Source: Dethiosulfatibacter sp. (lineage in GTDB: Bacteria > Bacillota_A > Clostridia > Tissierellales > Dethiosulfatibacteraceae). Taken from it: a DNA stretch of 64,000 bases. Where the stretch lies: the NCBI GenBank assembly GCA_019084435.1, contig JAHRFV010000327.1, forward strand, positions 1-64,000. The letters are read 5' to 3'. This document shows, one piece after another, positions 7,510 through 16,071 of the stretch (the stretch's first letter is position 1; each line of letters opens with the position of its first letter). Made by a program: the position numbers and the translations under genes. The notes beneath the pieces are model-generated. The model worked only from the letters and a program-made list of their open reading frames with translations, searched no databases and had not been told where the DNA came from.

Positions 7510-8637
7510 TTAAACTTTCTCAATGGCTGTAATTCTTCCGCTGGAATCGGTGGAGTAGGTGTAGCTTCCAGTAGATCCATCGGCGTAGGTCACTTCAAAG
7601 GCTGCAGCATCAATCAGAAGTGAAGAGACCTCTTTAAGGAGAAGCTCTGAGAAAATATCTTCTAAGGCAATGCTGGTGATCCTGCCACTGGAATCTGTGG
7701 TGAAGCTGTACTCGGCATGATACTGATGGGTATCACCTTTTTCCACTTCATAGGTCACATTGATTTTGTTATTAACCACCGACAGCGTTTTTACAATGGT
7801 GTAGGAGACACCTAAGTCATAGACCTGGTTTTGAAGATCATCCACAGAGCTTCCAACATTAGAAATTGAATTTTCGATGCGATAGAAGGTATCAGAAATA
7901 CTTGGTCTGTATCTTCCCACCTCAACGCGGATGTTGAATCTGTAAAATGGATTGTACTCAAGTGAGATGATCCTGGTTTTCACATTGATTCCTAATGGAT
8001 TGAAGATGATGTGCACATTATCGCCTACAGCCAAATCCATCAGTTTGAAAAAGGAAATGTCATAGGATGATGCATTCTCCCTGGAATCATGGGATACAGC
8101 CACGTTTGTAACATTCTTTGAACCCATCACAGGGATATAATCATTGGAGCCTCTATGGCTACGAATATTAATGCTATAGCCATCGTACTGGATTTCACCA
8201 CCCAAAATAGCAATGAACTGCATAAGGGCAGCTCGCCTTGAAACCTTCTGGTTGATTTTCATCGTGACGCTCTCTGTAAAATCCACAATCCCTGCTGAAT
8301 AGGGAGTGCCTGCAAGGAGCTGGGATAATCCTGTAGCTGGATCTCCCGTAAAATCAAACTCAGTGATGTTATACATCTCGTGGTTGAGCAGGTAAGACAC
8401 ATGCTCACAAAGAACAGAGCAGACCGGCAGGCTCCCTTGAATTGATTTGCTGATTTGAACCAGTTCAAAATACTGATTATCTAGTTTTGCAATTTGCTTT
8501 GTTTTTAAAGCCAGTGCAGACTTCGCCATAACAGTAAATGAGAGGGTAAACTCACCCTCCAAGGTTTCTCTAATATTTGAGCTGATGACTTTCTTAACGG
8601 ACTGAATCATGGTTGCTCCCGCGTAAATTTCAATCAA
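7510..8637 (-). CDS. Phage tail protein (tail-associated endopeptidase/tail tip family)
   Basis: The N-terminal roughly 270 residues follow the prophage endopeptidase/minor structural tail pattern: a beta-rich start (EGEFTLSFTVMA), a middle with VSRRAALMQFIAILGGEIQ, and VGRYRPSISDTFYRIENSIS before a coiled-coil linker. The C-terminal 100 residues contain two similar strands ending GRITSIALE and GRITAIEKV. It would form the baseplate hub. No separate distal tail (Dit) gene lies between this and the tape measure gene. Confidence 0.8.
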   Translation of the reverse strand: MIEIYAGATMIQSVKKVISSNIRETLEGEFTLSFTVMAKSALALKTKQIAKLDNQYFELVQISKSIQGSLPVCSVLCEHVSYLLNHEMYNITEFDFTGDPATGLSQLLAGTPYSAGIVDFTESVTMKINQKVSRRAALMQFIAILGGEIQYDGYSINIRSHRGSNDYIPVMGSKNVTNVAVSHDSRENASSYDISFFKLMDLAVGDNVHIIFNPLGINVKTRIISLEYNPFYRFNIRVEVGRYRPSISDTFYRIENSISNVGSSVDDLQNQVYDLGVSYTIVKTLSVVNNKINVTYEVEKGDTHQYHAEYSFTTDSSGRITSIALEDIFSELLLKEVSSLLIDAAAFEVTYADGSTGSYTYSTDSSGRITAIEKV

Positions 8638-8655
8638 GGGATCGCCTCCTTTCTA

Positions 8656-10926
8656 TTAACTTCCAGCCACACCCAGGTTTCTAACTGTGACGGTGTTTTG
8701 GTTCCACTGAAGCTGTGCAATAACACGGGTTAGAATATTACCGTCAATGGTAAGAGGGATAGTCACATCAAAGACTGCGCCGTCAGAACCACCAAAACTT
8801 CCAGTGACTTGAGAGTTCAGGTCTAAATCAAAGTCTGTAGGAATAGCTCCCTGCATATCTTTTTCTACATCACCCATGGCTTTTTCGAAGCCCTCTCCAA
8901 TACCTTCACCCATGTTGGAACCAATGCCTGCAAATACCTTTGAAGGAGATCTAATACCAAGAACCTTTTTAACACCACCAACGATACCGTTGACCATATT
9001 TTTCACCTTTTCTCCAAGCCAACCAATCATCGATGCGATACCGTCCCATAAACCTCTGGCGATATTTCTTCCCACTTCTAGTATTGATGGGATCCCACGG
9101 GCAAGTCCGGTGACAATAGACATGATGATCTGAGGTAGTTGAGCCACGATCTGAGGAATGGCACGAATAAGTCCCATACCAAGCTGAATGGTCAGCTGAA
9201 CTCCCATTTCAATGAGCTTTGGTAGGTTACTGGTGATAAAGGTAATGATGCTGTTAATAATCTGAGGCAGGGACTGAATCAATGTTGGTAGAGAGTTTAA
9301 AAGTCCCATAGCCAAGCCGCTGACAATCTGAAAAGCTGCATCTAGTACCAAGTCCAGATTATTTATTAGTGTTGTAGCAATAAGGATAACCGCTTCTACA
9401 ATGGATGGAATGAGTTCTGGTAGGGCATCTCCAAGGCCCGTTGCAAGGGTCACAATCATCACTAGCGCCGCTTCCACCAGGGCAGGTAGATTGGTAATAA
9501 TCCCATCCACTAATGTTAGAACAAGCTGCAAAGCACCATCTGTAATTTGAGGTAAGGCTTCGATAAGGCCACCTACAATGGTCATGATGATATTGGTTGC
9601 CGCTTCAATAAGTGTGGGAAGATTATCTAAAATCCCACTGACAAGAGCGAGAATCAAATCAGGTGCAACTTCTGCAATGGCCGCAATAAGTCCAGTAACC
9701 ACATCCAGAATTTGAGGAAGGATGACAGCAATCTGCTCAACCGTCTGTCTTGCTCCTTCTTTTAACTGCTCAGCAGCTCCTTCTTGACCAGTGATGAGGC
9801 CCGTCAAACCATCTAAGATCATGGTAAAGCCAGGGAGGAGCTGTGATGTGATATTGTTTTTCACCCCGGCAAAGGAGCGGGTGAGATTGTCCATGGCGTC
9901 TGTGTAGTTCACCGCAGCATCCACAGATTCATCACTCATAACCAGCCCTAGCTCACTTGCTTTGTTTTTTAGAGCATCGGTGCTTTCAGCGGTCTGGTTT
10001 AGAAGCGCCCCAAGCTCAACTGAGGATGTTCCCAGTAGGTCATTGGCAATGGCCGCTTTTTCACCTTCATCAGAGATGCCTTGTAGACCTTTAATGGTCA
10101 TCTCAAAGACTTCTTCTCGGGATTTACCCTCAAGGTCTGACATGGAAATACCTAGGCGTTGAAACTTTTCTGTGGCTGAGGAACTCCCATTGATGGCATC
10201 GTCTACGGTGTTATTAAGTTTCTTCATTCCGTTTTCTAAGGATGAAATGCTGGCACCGTTTTGGGAAAGGACATAGTCCCACTCTTGATAACCTTGCCTG
10301 GAAAGACCTATTCTTTGGCTGGCCTTATCGATTTCATCCCCTGCAGCCGCGGCATCATTGGCCATATCAAAGAGCTTTTTACCTGCCGTGACAGCTGCTG
10401 TTCCAATGGCTGCCATGGCAACACCAATCCCCGCAGCCACACCTTTCATAACTGAACCGAGCTTCTCAAACTTACCACCGGAATCATCTGCCACTTTTGC
10501 AGAGTCTTTGATTTCATCCCCAAACCTGTCCGCTTCTTTACCAGCATCATCAAACCCATCACTGGCTGCATCAAGAGCCTTGTTGTTATCATCCAGCTCT
10601 TTTTCCATTTTGTTTAGGTCCGCATTTGCATTGTTTAGCTGGATCTGCCAGGCTTTTGTTCGCTTGTCATTCTCCCCAAAGGACTCCGCAGCATTTTTCA
10701 GTGCAGCTTCAAGGGTGGATACTTTGTTTTTCTGAGCGTCAATCTCTTTATTTAAGACTTCATTTCTTGCTGTTATAGCCTTGATGGATTTATCTTGCTT
10801 ATCAAACTGTGAAGTAACCAGATTCATTTCAGAACCCAGCACCTTGAATGTTTGATTGATATCTCGAAGAGAGTTCTTAAATTCTTTTTCACCCTCAACA
10901 CCTATTTTCAGGCCGAAGTCCGACAT
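8656..10926 (-). CDS. Phage tail tape measure protein
   Basis: From ATG 10926 (GGAGG 8 nt upstream) the protein has 756 residues. Residues about 1-150 are a charged coiled coil. A glycine/alanine-rich membrane-like segment follows near 165-190 (GVAAGIGVAMAAIGTAAVTA). From about 390 to 640 come repeated hydrophobic units of the type LPQI(I/L)..I...I(T/S)xL...LP, as in many Firmicute tape measure proteins. The C-terminus has the common KVLGIRSPSKVFAGIGSNMG motif. It sets tail length and probably enters the host membrane during DNA injection. Confidence 0.95.
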   Translation of the reverse strand: MSDFGLKIGVEGEKEFKNSLRDINQTFKVLGSEMNLVTSQFDKQDKSIKAITARNEVLNKEIDAQKNKVSTLEAALKNAAESFGENDKRTKAWQIQLNNANADLNKMEKELDDNNKALDAASDGFDDAGKEADRFGDEIKDSAKVADDSGGKFEKLGSVMKGVAAGIGVAMAAIGTAAVTAGKKLFDMANDAAAAGDEIDKASQRIGLSRQGYQEWDYVLSQNGASISSLENGMKKLNNTVDDAINGSSSATEKFQRLGISMSDLEGKSREEVFEMTIKGLQGISDEGEKAAIANDLLGTSSVELGALLNQTAESTDALKNKASELGLVMSDESVDAAVNYTDAMDNLTRSFAGVKNNITSQLLPGFTMILDGLTGLITGQEGAAEQLKEGARQTVEQIAVILPQILDVVTGLIAAIAEVAPDLILALVSGILDNLPTLIEAATNIIMTIVGGLIEALPQITDGALQLVLTLVDGIITNLPALVEAALVMIVTLATGLGDALPELIPSIVEAVILIATTLINNLDLVLDAAFQIVSGLAMGLLNSLPTLIQSLPQIINSIITFITSNLPKLIEMGVQLTIQLGMGLIRAIPQIVAQLPQIIMSIVTGLARGIPSILEVGRNIARGLWDGIASMIGWLGEKVKNMVNGIVGGVKKVLGIRSPSKVFAGIGSNMGEGIGEGFEKAMGDVEKDMQGAIPTDFDLDLNSQVTGSFGGSDGAVFDVTIPLTIDGNILTRVIAQLQWNQNTVTVRNLGVAGS

Positions 10927-10950
10927 AGCGTTCACCTCCTTTGGGGCATG

Positions 10951-10978
10951 AAAAAAGACACCTCATCAGAAGTGTCTT
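10951..10978 (-). terminator. Terminator directly after the CopZ-like cargo gene
   Basis: On the - strand, AGACAC, the loop TTCTGATGAGG and GTGTCT are followed by six Ts. It lies between the CopZ-like gene and the tape measure gene, inside an otherwise continuous tail operon. Confidence 0.75.
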
Positions 10979-10998
10979 GATAAATGAAAACTTGTTTA

Positions 10999-11484
10999 TT
11001 ATTCTGCTAGTGCTTCGTCAATCGCCGTTTGAATTGTCTCATGGCAACAAACTCCAAGTGGATTTTTAATTTCGCATTTAGAATTTTTCATAGCACCTGT
11101 GATTGCTAATACATCTTTCATCTTTCGTGCGCCTTTATCTCTTACTGCTTCTTTCACTTGGTTAATAGTAACTTCACTGCAATAGCAAGCATACCTAGGG
11201 TCCGCATCTTTCTTAAACCAAATAGGAACTTTTACTTGCTCTTTGCTAAACTGAATTCCTTTGTTTTCACTAAAGTATACAGTATCACAATCTTCGTTCA
11301 TACAAATTGAATAATTCATAGTTTCTACTGATTCTACATATTCTTCTTTAACTAGGTGTTTAACTGTTATATTTTTCACTTTTTTGCCCTCTTGATTACA
11401 AATAGGACACTTATTCATATCTTCAGTAGTCATGGTTAAATCTACAATGTCACCACAACAACTACAGCCTGTATTATTCGACAT
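10999..11484 (-). CDS. CopZ-N-like cysteine-rich [2Fe-2S]/zinc protein, cargo gene
   Basis: The 161-residue protein has 13 cysteines: GCSCCG at 7-12, CPIC at 28-31, then CMNEDC, a CYCSE motif and a C-terminal CEIKNPLGVCC. CPIC and the later CYCSEVTINQVKEAV...GVCC match the zinc- and [2Fe-2S]-binding N-terminal domain of Archaeoglobus CopZ and the related Csac_0668-type (seleno)proteins of clostridia, which lack the copper chaperone tail. It has its own terminator and a spaced upstream region with TATAAT-like sequence, so it looks like an independent cargo gene within the tail module. A role in metal or redox handling is inferred. The host gene at the window's left end is also a metal pump. 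Confidence 0.68.
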   Translation of the reverse strand: MSNNTGCSCCGDIVDLTMTTEDMNKCPICNQEGKKVKNITVKHLVKEEYVESVETMNYSICMNEDCDTVYFSENKGIQFSKEQVKVPIWFKKDADPRYACYCSEVTINQVKEAVRDKGARKMKDVLAITGAMKNSKCEIKNPLGVCCHETIQTAIDEALAE

Positions 11485-11553
11485 TTTATCCCTCCATTCA
11501 GTTCGCCATACACATTATTATATATGACAAGATTGAAATTTAATAGGAATAAT

Positions 11554-11763
11554 TTACAGGAACTCAGGAACAACATCGTCGATGGTATATTCCTTTCTTG
11601 GTTTTGAGATACCAATAAACTGCTTATGACACTCCCAAAGGTCCATCACATAACCAATGGGTAATAGCCATACCTCATCTTCATTTCTATTTAGGTGGGC
11701 AGTGCCATAGTAAATGAGTCGGGTAAATAACTCTTGATCACTTACCCGACCACCTCGTTTTTT
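11554..11763 (-). CDS. Tail assembly chaperone, frameshift extension (G-T part)
   Basis: After the slippery heptamer the -1 frame is open for 67 codons to TAA 11554-11556 (RGGRVSDQELFTRLIYYGTA..., ending VVPEFL). It has no start of its own. Its position immediately after the chaperone and before the tape measure is where phages encode the T part of gpG-T. The fused product would be about 199 residues. The LxLNRNEDEVWLLPIGYVMDLW-type region is the usual conserved part of such extensions. Confidence 0.75.
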   Translation of the reverse strand, partial: KKRGGRVSDQELFTRLIYYGTAHLNRNEDEVWLLPIGYVMDLWECHKQFIGISKPRKEYTIDDVVPEFL

Positions 11764-12152
11764 GATGGTTCACTCTCCACATTCCTTTTTGTGCCTTTTA
11801 TCATGCTGGCCATAATGGCATTCTTGTAATTAGCCAGGTCAAAGGGAGTGGTAAGAAGTTCCACTTCATCTTCTGTGAGAAGTTCTTTTCTATCATCCTT
11901 GTTCCTAATATTGTGGATCAGGATGGATTGGTTTGCCAGAAGGGTGATGAGCCACACCACCTCCTCGAGCGCCATTTCAAAGTTCTCAGTTTTCATCAGC
12001 TTATCGCCCAAATTCTCAAGACCACCATAGCGCTTGGCAATTTCCTTTGTAGCTTTGGTGGTAAGAATCATCTTAAACTCCGTGCCGCCAATATCAATGG
12101 TGGTACTTCGTTCTTCAGCGGCCTCATCAACCTTTAATTTCTCATCTGCCAT
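11742..12152 (-). CDS. Phage tail assembly chaperone (gpG-like)
   Basis: The protein has 136 residues from the ATG at 12152 (GGAGG 7 nt upstream; two earlier in-frame ATGs are badly spaced). It starts after the major tail protein gene. The sequence around GGTEFKMILTTKATKEIAKRYGG and the FDLANYKNAIMASMIKGTKR tail is the Firmicute tail chaperone pattern. It would bind the tape measure protein during tail assembly. The last codons include the heptamer AAAAAAC that shifts some ribosomes into the 67-codon extension. Confidence 0.85.
   Translation of the reverse strand: MADEKLKVDEAAEERSTTIDIGGTEFKMILTTKATKEIAKRYGGLENLGDKLMKTENFEMALEEVVWLITLLANQSILIHNIRNKDDRKELLTEDEVELLTTPFDLANYKNAIMASMIKGTKRNVESEPSKNEVVG
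11757..11763 (-). other. Slippery heptamer for -1 ribosomal frameshift
   Basis: On the - strand the sequence reads A AAA AAC in the zero frame (TCA AAA AAC), the canonical XXXYYYZ signal. Zero-frame reading stops six codons later (TAA 11742-11744); a -1 shift opens 67 further codons. The site is conserved in position with tail chaperone frameshifts in other siphoviruses. Confidence 0.85.
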
Positions 12153-12165
12153 GATCATTCCTCCC

Positions 12166-13047
12166 TTACGATACAACAACAGTAGCCACTGTGGTCGTCA
12201 CATTTTCTGCACCACTAGAGCTTAAAACACAGTAATAGTAGTAAGTGTCTGCCAGCAGGTCTGTTGGTATATCAAAACTCGCAGAAGTTTCTCCATTAAT
12301 GGCAGTACCGCCAGTGGTGCTATCGATGGTATTTTCAAACCACTGATAGGTTACAGGGTTTGAGGTGTTGGAATTTGCCACAACAGAAAGGCTTCCAGTA
12401 ATGCTTCCTGCGGTTACTTCACTTAAGCTTGCTGGCTGGGTTGTGATGGTAATGGTTGGGGTTACGGCTGTGAAGTCTGGTTCATAAACGGATGTGAACC
12501 AGCTTGTAATTGTTGATGCCGCTACACCATTATCTCCTTCAGTAACTTCCGCTTTCCAAGGATGTTTGCTTTCTCCGTCTAGTTTGTTTCTTCTAAAGAC
12601 GGTTCCTTCTATAGTGGGACTGCTAAAAGTAATGGAGTCGCCTTTGGTGGCAAGGCTTGTGGCGGGAACAGAGAAGATAACCCTGTAGAGCCAAAAGTAG
12701 CGATATTTTCCATTGGCCTTCTTGGCACGAAACCCAACTGCCACAGGGCTACCACCATCTTCACTTCTTGAAACCACCACATTGTTGCTGTCAATCTTGC
12801 AGCCGGTTAAATCCTGAGCTACAAGTGAGCCAATGTCATCAATTCCTAAACTTAAAGCACCACTCTTAAATTCTTTGACCACTTCGCTGGCACCGTCATC
12901 TGCATAAAGAATGGCTTCAATGAGCTCAATGCTCAGCTCTGCGGTCATGGCTTTAGCCAGCACTTTAGGGGTGCCATAGGTTTCGATGCCGTTTTGATCT
13001 TCTGTGATTTTTGCATAAAATAGAGAGTCCAATCCGATCGTTGCCAT
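12166..13047 (-). CDS. Phage major tail protein with C-terminal Ig-like domain
   Basis: Residues 1-190 match the phi13-type major tail protein: MATIGLDSLFYAKI start, AELSIELIEAILYADDG and the RYFWLYRVIFSVP strand. Residues about 200-293 form a bacterial Ig-like domain (TITTQPAS...VTYQWFENT...YYYCVL). The tail tube is built from the first domain. Ig-like domains on tail tubes face outward and can bind cell-surface sugars weakly. The gene sits between the tail completion gene and the tail chaperone. Confidence 0.92.
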   Translation of the reverse strand: MATIGLDSLFYAKITEDQNGIETYGTPKVLAKAMTAELSIELIEAILYADDGASEVVKEFKSGALSLGIDDIGSLVAQDLTGCKIDSNNVVVSRSEDGGSPVAVGFRAKKANGKYRYFWLYRVIFSVPATSLATKGDSITFSSPTIEGTVFRRNKLDGESKHPWKAEVTEGDNGVAASTITSWFTSVYEPDFTAVTPTITITTQPASLSEVTAGSITGSLSVVANSNTSNPVTYQWFENTIDSTTGGTAINGETSASFDIPTDLLADTYYYYCVLSSSGAENVTTTVATVVVS

Positions 13048-13392
13048 TTATTCTTCCTCCGTTTCATATTCTTTCATTACGTCAATGGCGTAATGATGAA
13101 ATTTAGTATCATGTTCATAACCAACATACTGTCTATCCGTGATAGTGACCCCTCCGGATTGCAGGGCTTTTGTTAGTTCTTTCTTGCGCTTCATATAGTT
13201 CTTCTTAGTAAAAAGAGAAAGCCTTGCCTCTGAAACAATCATATAGGCCTCATTATCTGCAAAGAGATCAAGCCTATCAGACATGGGGGTGATGACCAGA
13301 TATTCATCAGGCGGCGTATCAGAAAACACTCCGGTCTCCACAGGAATGTTTAAGGGTTCTAGTATGTGGTTTAAATCCGCAAGTAAGCTCAT
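13048..13392 (-). CDS. Phage tail completion/terminator protein (DUF3168-like)
   Basis: The 114-residue protein lies between the HK97 gp10-like gene and the major tail protein, in the position of the tail terminator (gpU/gp17-like). Its start overlaps the previous stop by 4 bp. Sequence features (DTPPDEYLVITP, SEARLSLFTKKNY) fit this family of small alpha/beta proteins. Assignment rests mainly on gene order. Confidence 0.75.
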   Translation of the reverse strand: MSLLADLNHILEPLNIPVETGVFSDTPPDEYLVITPMSDRLDLFADNEAYMIVSEARLSLFTKKNYMKRKKELTKALQSGGVTITDRQYVGYEHDTKFHHYAIDVMKEYETEEE

Positions 13393-13820
13393 AGCTTTTC
13401 AATCTCCTTATCCAGTTCTGATTTCATAGTTTCAATGCATGCCTTCCGAACTGCGGACTTTGCTGGCTTCAAGAAGGGTTTAGGTGGCTGACCTGATTTC
13501 CCGTATTCAAGGATATTTGCAATCTTAGCATTGGCATCTCCATCACCACGAGGTTCATTAAAGCCAACCTTGACATTAAAGTTTCCATTTCGGTCTAGCT
13601 TAGTGGGAGAGAGGCCAAGGGAGGAAACCAGCTCACCGGTAGAACGGCTTTTTTCTTTGGTTTCATTCCCAATAACGCCTTTAAGGTTGGTTTTCACTTT
13701 ATCCAGAACAACCTCACCACCAGCTTCTAAAACATTAGAGATAATTTCATCGGTCTTATCACCAAGTTTTGAGAGCTTCATCAGAAAGTCATCGGGCATT
13801 TTCATGGTTGCTTTAGCCAC
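13389..13820 (-). CDS. HK97 gp10-like neck/tail protein
   Basis: From GTG 13820 (AAGGAGG 9 nt upstream) the protein has 143 residues. It has the typical KLGDKTDEIISNVLEAGG start, GELVSSLGLSP middle, and the ILEYGKSGQPPKPFLKPA motif near 105-122 that marks HK97 gp10 family head-tail proteins. It would help join the tail to the connector. It overlaps its neighbours on both sides by a few bases, showing tight operon structure. Confidence 0.9.
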   Translation of the reverse strand: MAKATMKMPDDFLMKLSKLGDKTDEIISNVLEAGGEVVLDKVKTNLKGVIGNETKEKSRSTGELVSSLGLSPTKLDRNGNFNVKVGFNEPRGDGDANAKIANILEYGKSGQPPKPFLKPAKSAVRKACIETMKSELDKEIEKL

Positions 13821-14145
13821 TTGGAACCACCTCCTTGGCCAGCACTTCAATATACATACCGCGGCCCTTCACATCCTCAACAGATGTGATTTCAAATCTC
13901 TTATTACTATGGATGATCACCATGGTTGTTGTTATGGTTATACCAGGGATATGACGAAAGCGAAAAAGGTCTGTGGCTTCTGAAAAGGAAGCTCTATTTG
14001 CCCATTTTTCATTGCCATGTCGCCCTTCACGGTAAGCTCTTACAGAAGCTACAATGTTATCAACTTCAGTTCTAAATCCTTCAGGATCTTTTATGGTGAC
14101 GCTCTCAATGATGTCAATAAAGGTATTCATTTTTCCAAAACTCAT
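13813..14145 (-). CDS. Head-tail adaptor (head closure) protein
   Basis: The 110-residue protein starts at ATG 14145 with GGAAGG 7 nt upstream. The pattern ...VRAYREGRHGNEKWANRASFSEATDLFRFR...NKRFEITSVEDVKGRGMYIEVLAKEV is that of SPP1 gp16-like head closure proteins. It is in the expected place between the connector gp6-like gene and gp10-like gene. Confidence 0.88.
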   Translation of the reverse strand: MSFGKMNTFIDIIESVTIKDPEGFRTEVDNIVASVRAYREGRHGNEKWANRASFSEATDLFRFRHIPGITITTTMVIIHSNKRFEITSVEDVKGRGMYIEVLAKEVVPSG

Positions 14146-14147
14146 AA

Positions 14148-14456
14148 CTACACCTTCCAATCCCGATCAAGTCTCAGTAGAAGATTGACTGTATTCCACA
14201 CCTGCTGTCCGGCCTGAACATTATCTGAAAAGAAACCACCAGTGCTGCCGTCCCTAGATTCATAGAAGTGGGACGACAGCATGATGATGGCTTGCTCAGT
14301 CGTGGCTGGCATACCTGCTTCCACGTAGTGGTTTTCAGGAAGATGCTGATAACTTTCTGCATACCGGGTAGCGGCGGTGATGTACATCTCAAGGAGTTCA
14401 TCATCAGTCGAGTGATCAAGAATAAGATTTGCTTTTACTTTTTCCAGCAGTGTCAT
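14148..14456 (-). CDS. Head-tail connector protein (gp6-like)
   Basis: The 102-residue helical protein (LLEKVKANLILDHSTDDELL, AATRYAESYQHLP, EQAIIMLSSHFYESRDGSTG) fits the phage gp6/DNA packaging connector family with its conserved D-x-x-L...I..A...E pattern. It would sit under the portal. Order capsid, fibre, connector, closure protein is standard. Confidence 0.9.
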   Translation of the reverse strand: MTLLEKVKANLILDHSTDDELLEMYITAATRYAESYQHLPENHYVEAGMPATTEQAIIMLSSHFYESRDGSTGGFFSDNVQAGQQVWNTVNLLLRLDRDWKV

Positions 14457-14474
14457 ACCGCCACCATCCTTTCA

Positions 14475-14831
14475 TTAGTCTGTAGCCATAATACCGGCTG
14501 CTATAAGCTTTGTAAGAAGGGCATTAAAGTCTGCCAGTAGGCCTGGGATATCTTCAGCGGTACTAGGAGCTTGGTAATCGACAACTGGTGTCTCAGGTAC
14601 GACTGGATAAGTGGGAACATACAGGATTCCATCTTCATCAATTTTTGCAGGGACTGTGTCCGTTTCAGCTTTTGGCGCAGCTTTGATTCCTCCAAGAGCT
14701 GTTTCAGTAGCAATAGTGATCTGATGAGGAGAGAGCCCTGTAACAAATGCTCCCTCCTTGATTTCAAGAGTTCCACCAATGACGGTTTTCTCACCGCCCT
14801 GTTCGGTATAGTTCTTTGTGTTATAACCCAT
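14475..14831 (-). CDS. Phage head fibre protein
   Basis: The 118-residue protein has the motif GGIKAAPKAETDTVPAKIDE followed by GILYVPTYP at about 47-76, typical of head fibre (Phage_fiber_2-like) proteins that decorate capsids. The C-terminal 35 residues resemble a short helix that could trimerise. It lies just after the capsid gene with a GGAGG site 6 nt before ATG. Decoration of the capsid is inferred from the family. Confidence 0.72.
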   Translation of the reverse strand: MGYNTKNYTEQGGEKTVIGGTLEIKEGAFVTGLSPHQITIATETALGGIKAAPKAETDTVPAKIDEDGILYVPTYPVVPETPVVDYQAPSTAEDIPGLLADFNALLTKLIAAGIMATD

Positions 14832-14843
14832 AGGACACCTCCA

Positions 14844-16052
14844 TTACGCTTTCTGCTGAAGCACTTTAATGGCTTCAGGCAGAATCAGTTTTCCATCCAC
14901 ACGCTGAGTGGCAACAAAGCCTACCTGGCCAGTGGCTGCATAGAGCTCATTAAGTCTCTTGAATACTCTACCTTGACGATCCGCTACCCAGTAGTAGCCA
15001 AAGTCACCGAAGATGATGGACTTTGCAGATGCAGCGATGGTAGGAACGTAGGATGAAGTGTAAACAGGTCTGTTCAGAATGGTATCTGGTGTTCCAGCCT
15101 GAAGTGAAGGCTGCCAGATATACTGACCCTGACCATCCTTAAGTTTTCTAATGGCCTTAATAGTGGCATCGTTCATAACGAACACGGACTTGTTTCTGTA
15201 AGGCGATTTAAGAGAGTAGAAGAGGTCCAAAATCTCATCAACGGTAATAGCTGTAGCACTTGCAGCAGTTACACCGATTTGTGCTCCACCAGTGGCAGCA
15301 AGAATACCTGTAGGCTTTCCAGAACCATCTCCAGTGAAGAAGGCATCTTCTTCCTTGTTACCAATACGTCTTGCAAACTCCCTAGCAATATAGTTTTCAA
15401 GATTAAAGACGCTGTCATTAAGAAGCTCTTCCGATACCTTAATCATGGTACCTAGCTTGTAAGCGCCAATGGAAACCTGTCCAAAACTATCATCGCTTTC
15501 AGGGATGGCACCTTCTTCATCAATCCAAGAAGCAGTACCTTTGGAAGCTACCACAGGAATCTTACGGTCACCAGAAGAAGTGGAGATGACGTTGGCCAGC
15601 TTTCTGAAGATATTCTCTTCATCCAGAGCTTCAATAAGGGTACGCTCGAACTCATCTGGTACAAGATAGCCACCTTCAGTGTCCGTACCAATTTGCAGTG
15701 CATTCTTAATAACAGGATCGAGTCCTTCACCAGAACGGGTTCTCATTGCATTCCAGAAGGCTTTCTGGTATTCAGCAGAGGCTCTGCCACCTTTGGATTC
15801 CATACCCTGGAAGATAGGTTTTCCGGTAAGTGGTGTGTTAAGTGGCTTTGAAAGCTCACGGTCCAGAGCCTCTTGTTTTTCAAGACGATCAATTTCCTTA
15901 CCGAGGGCAACCACATCCGCTTCCATTTTTTCATAGGTTGCAGTGTCTTCAGCGGATACAATTCCATCTGTACCTCTTTTGGTATCCAGGAATGCTTTTG
16001 CAGCTTCCCAGGACTTTGCTCTTTTTTCACGCAGTTCAAGAATTTTATTCAT
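14844..16052 (-). CDS. HK97-fold major capsid protein with N-terminal scaffold domain
   Basis: This 402-residue protein has a charged helical N-terminal delta region (about 1-105), which the neighbouring protease would remove. The HK97-fold body follows: GTDTEGGYLVPDEF, KIPVVASKGTASWIDEE, the SEELLNDS spine-helix motif, FFTGDGSGKPTGIL and FGDFGYYWVADRQG. The mature chain would be about 300 residues. Order portal, protease, capsid is canonical. Confidence 0.97.
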   Translation of the reverse strand: MNKILELREKRAKSWEAAKAFLDTKRGTDGIVSAEDTATYEKMEADVVALGKEIDRLEKQEALDRELSKPLNTPLTGKPIFQGMESKGGRASAEYQKAFWNAMRTRSGEGLDPVIKNALQIGTDTEGGYLVPDEFERTLIEALDEENIFRKLANVISTSSGDRKIPVVASKGTASWIDEEGAIPESDDSFGQVSIGAYKLGTMIKVSEELLNDSVFNLENYIAREFARRIGNKEEDAFFTGDGSGKPTGILAATGGAQIGVTAASATAITVDEILDLFYSLKSPYRNKSVFVMNDATIKAIRKLKDGQGQYIWQPSLQAGTPDTILNRPVYTSSYVPTIAASAKSIIFGDFGYYWVADRQGRVFKRLNELYAATGQVGFVATQRVDGKLILPEAIKVLQQKA

Positions 16053-16071
16053 AGTGTTTTCCTCCTAAAGT

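Noticed and set aside
9100..9800. Repeated sequence in the tape measure gene as a mobile or tandem DNA repeat
   Set aside because: The repetition is at protein level (hydrophobic units of about 38 residues) and is normal for tape measure genes.
10261..10735. Overlapping + strand frames opposite the tape measure gene
   Set aside because: They are complements of coiled-coil coding sequence, without start signals or recognisable domains.
13531..13983. Long + strand frame (150 codons) opposite the neck genes
   Set aside because: It is the antisense shadow of two well-supported phage genes, has no ribosome site and has a serine/proline-rich composition typical of such shadows.
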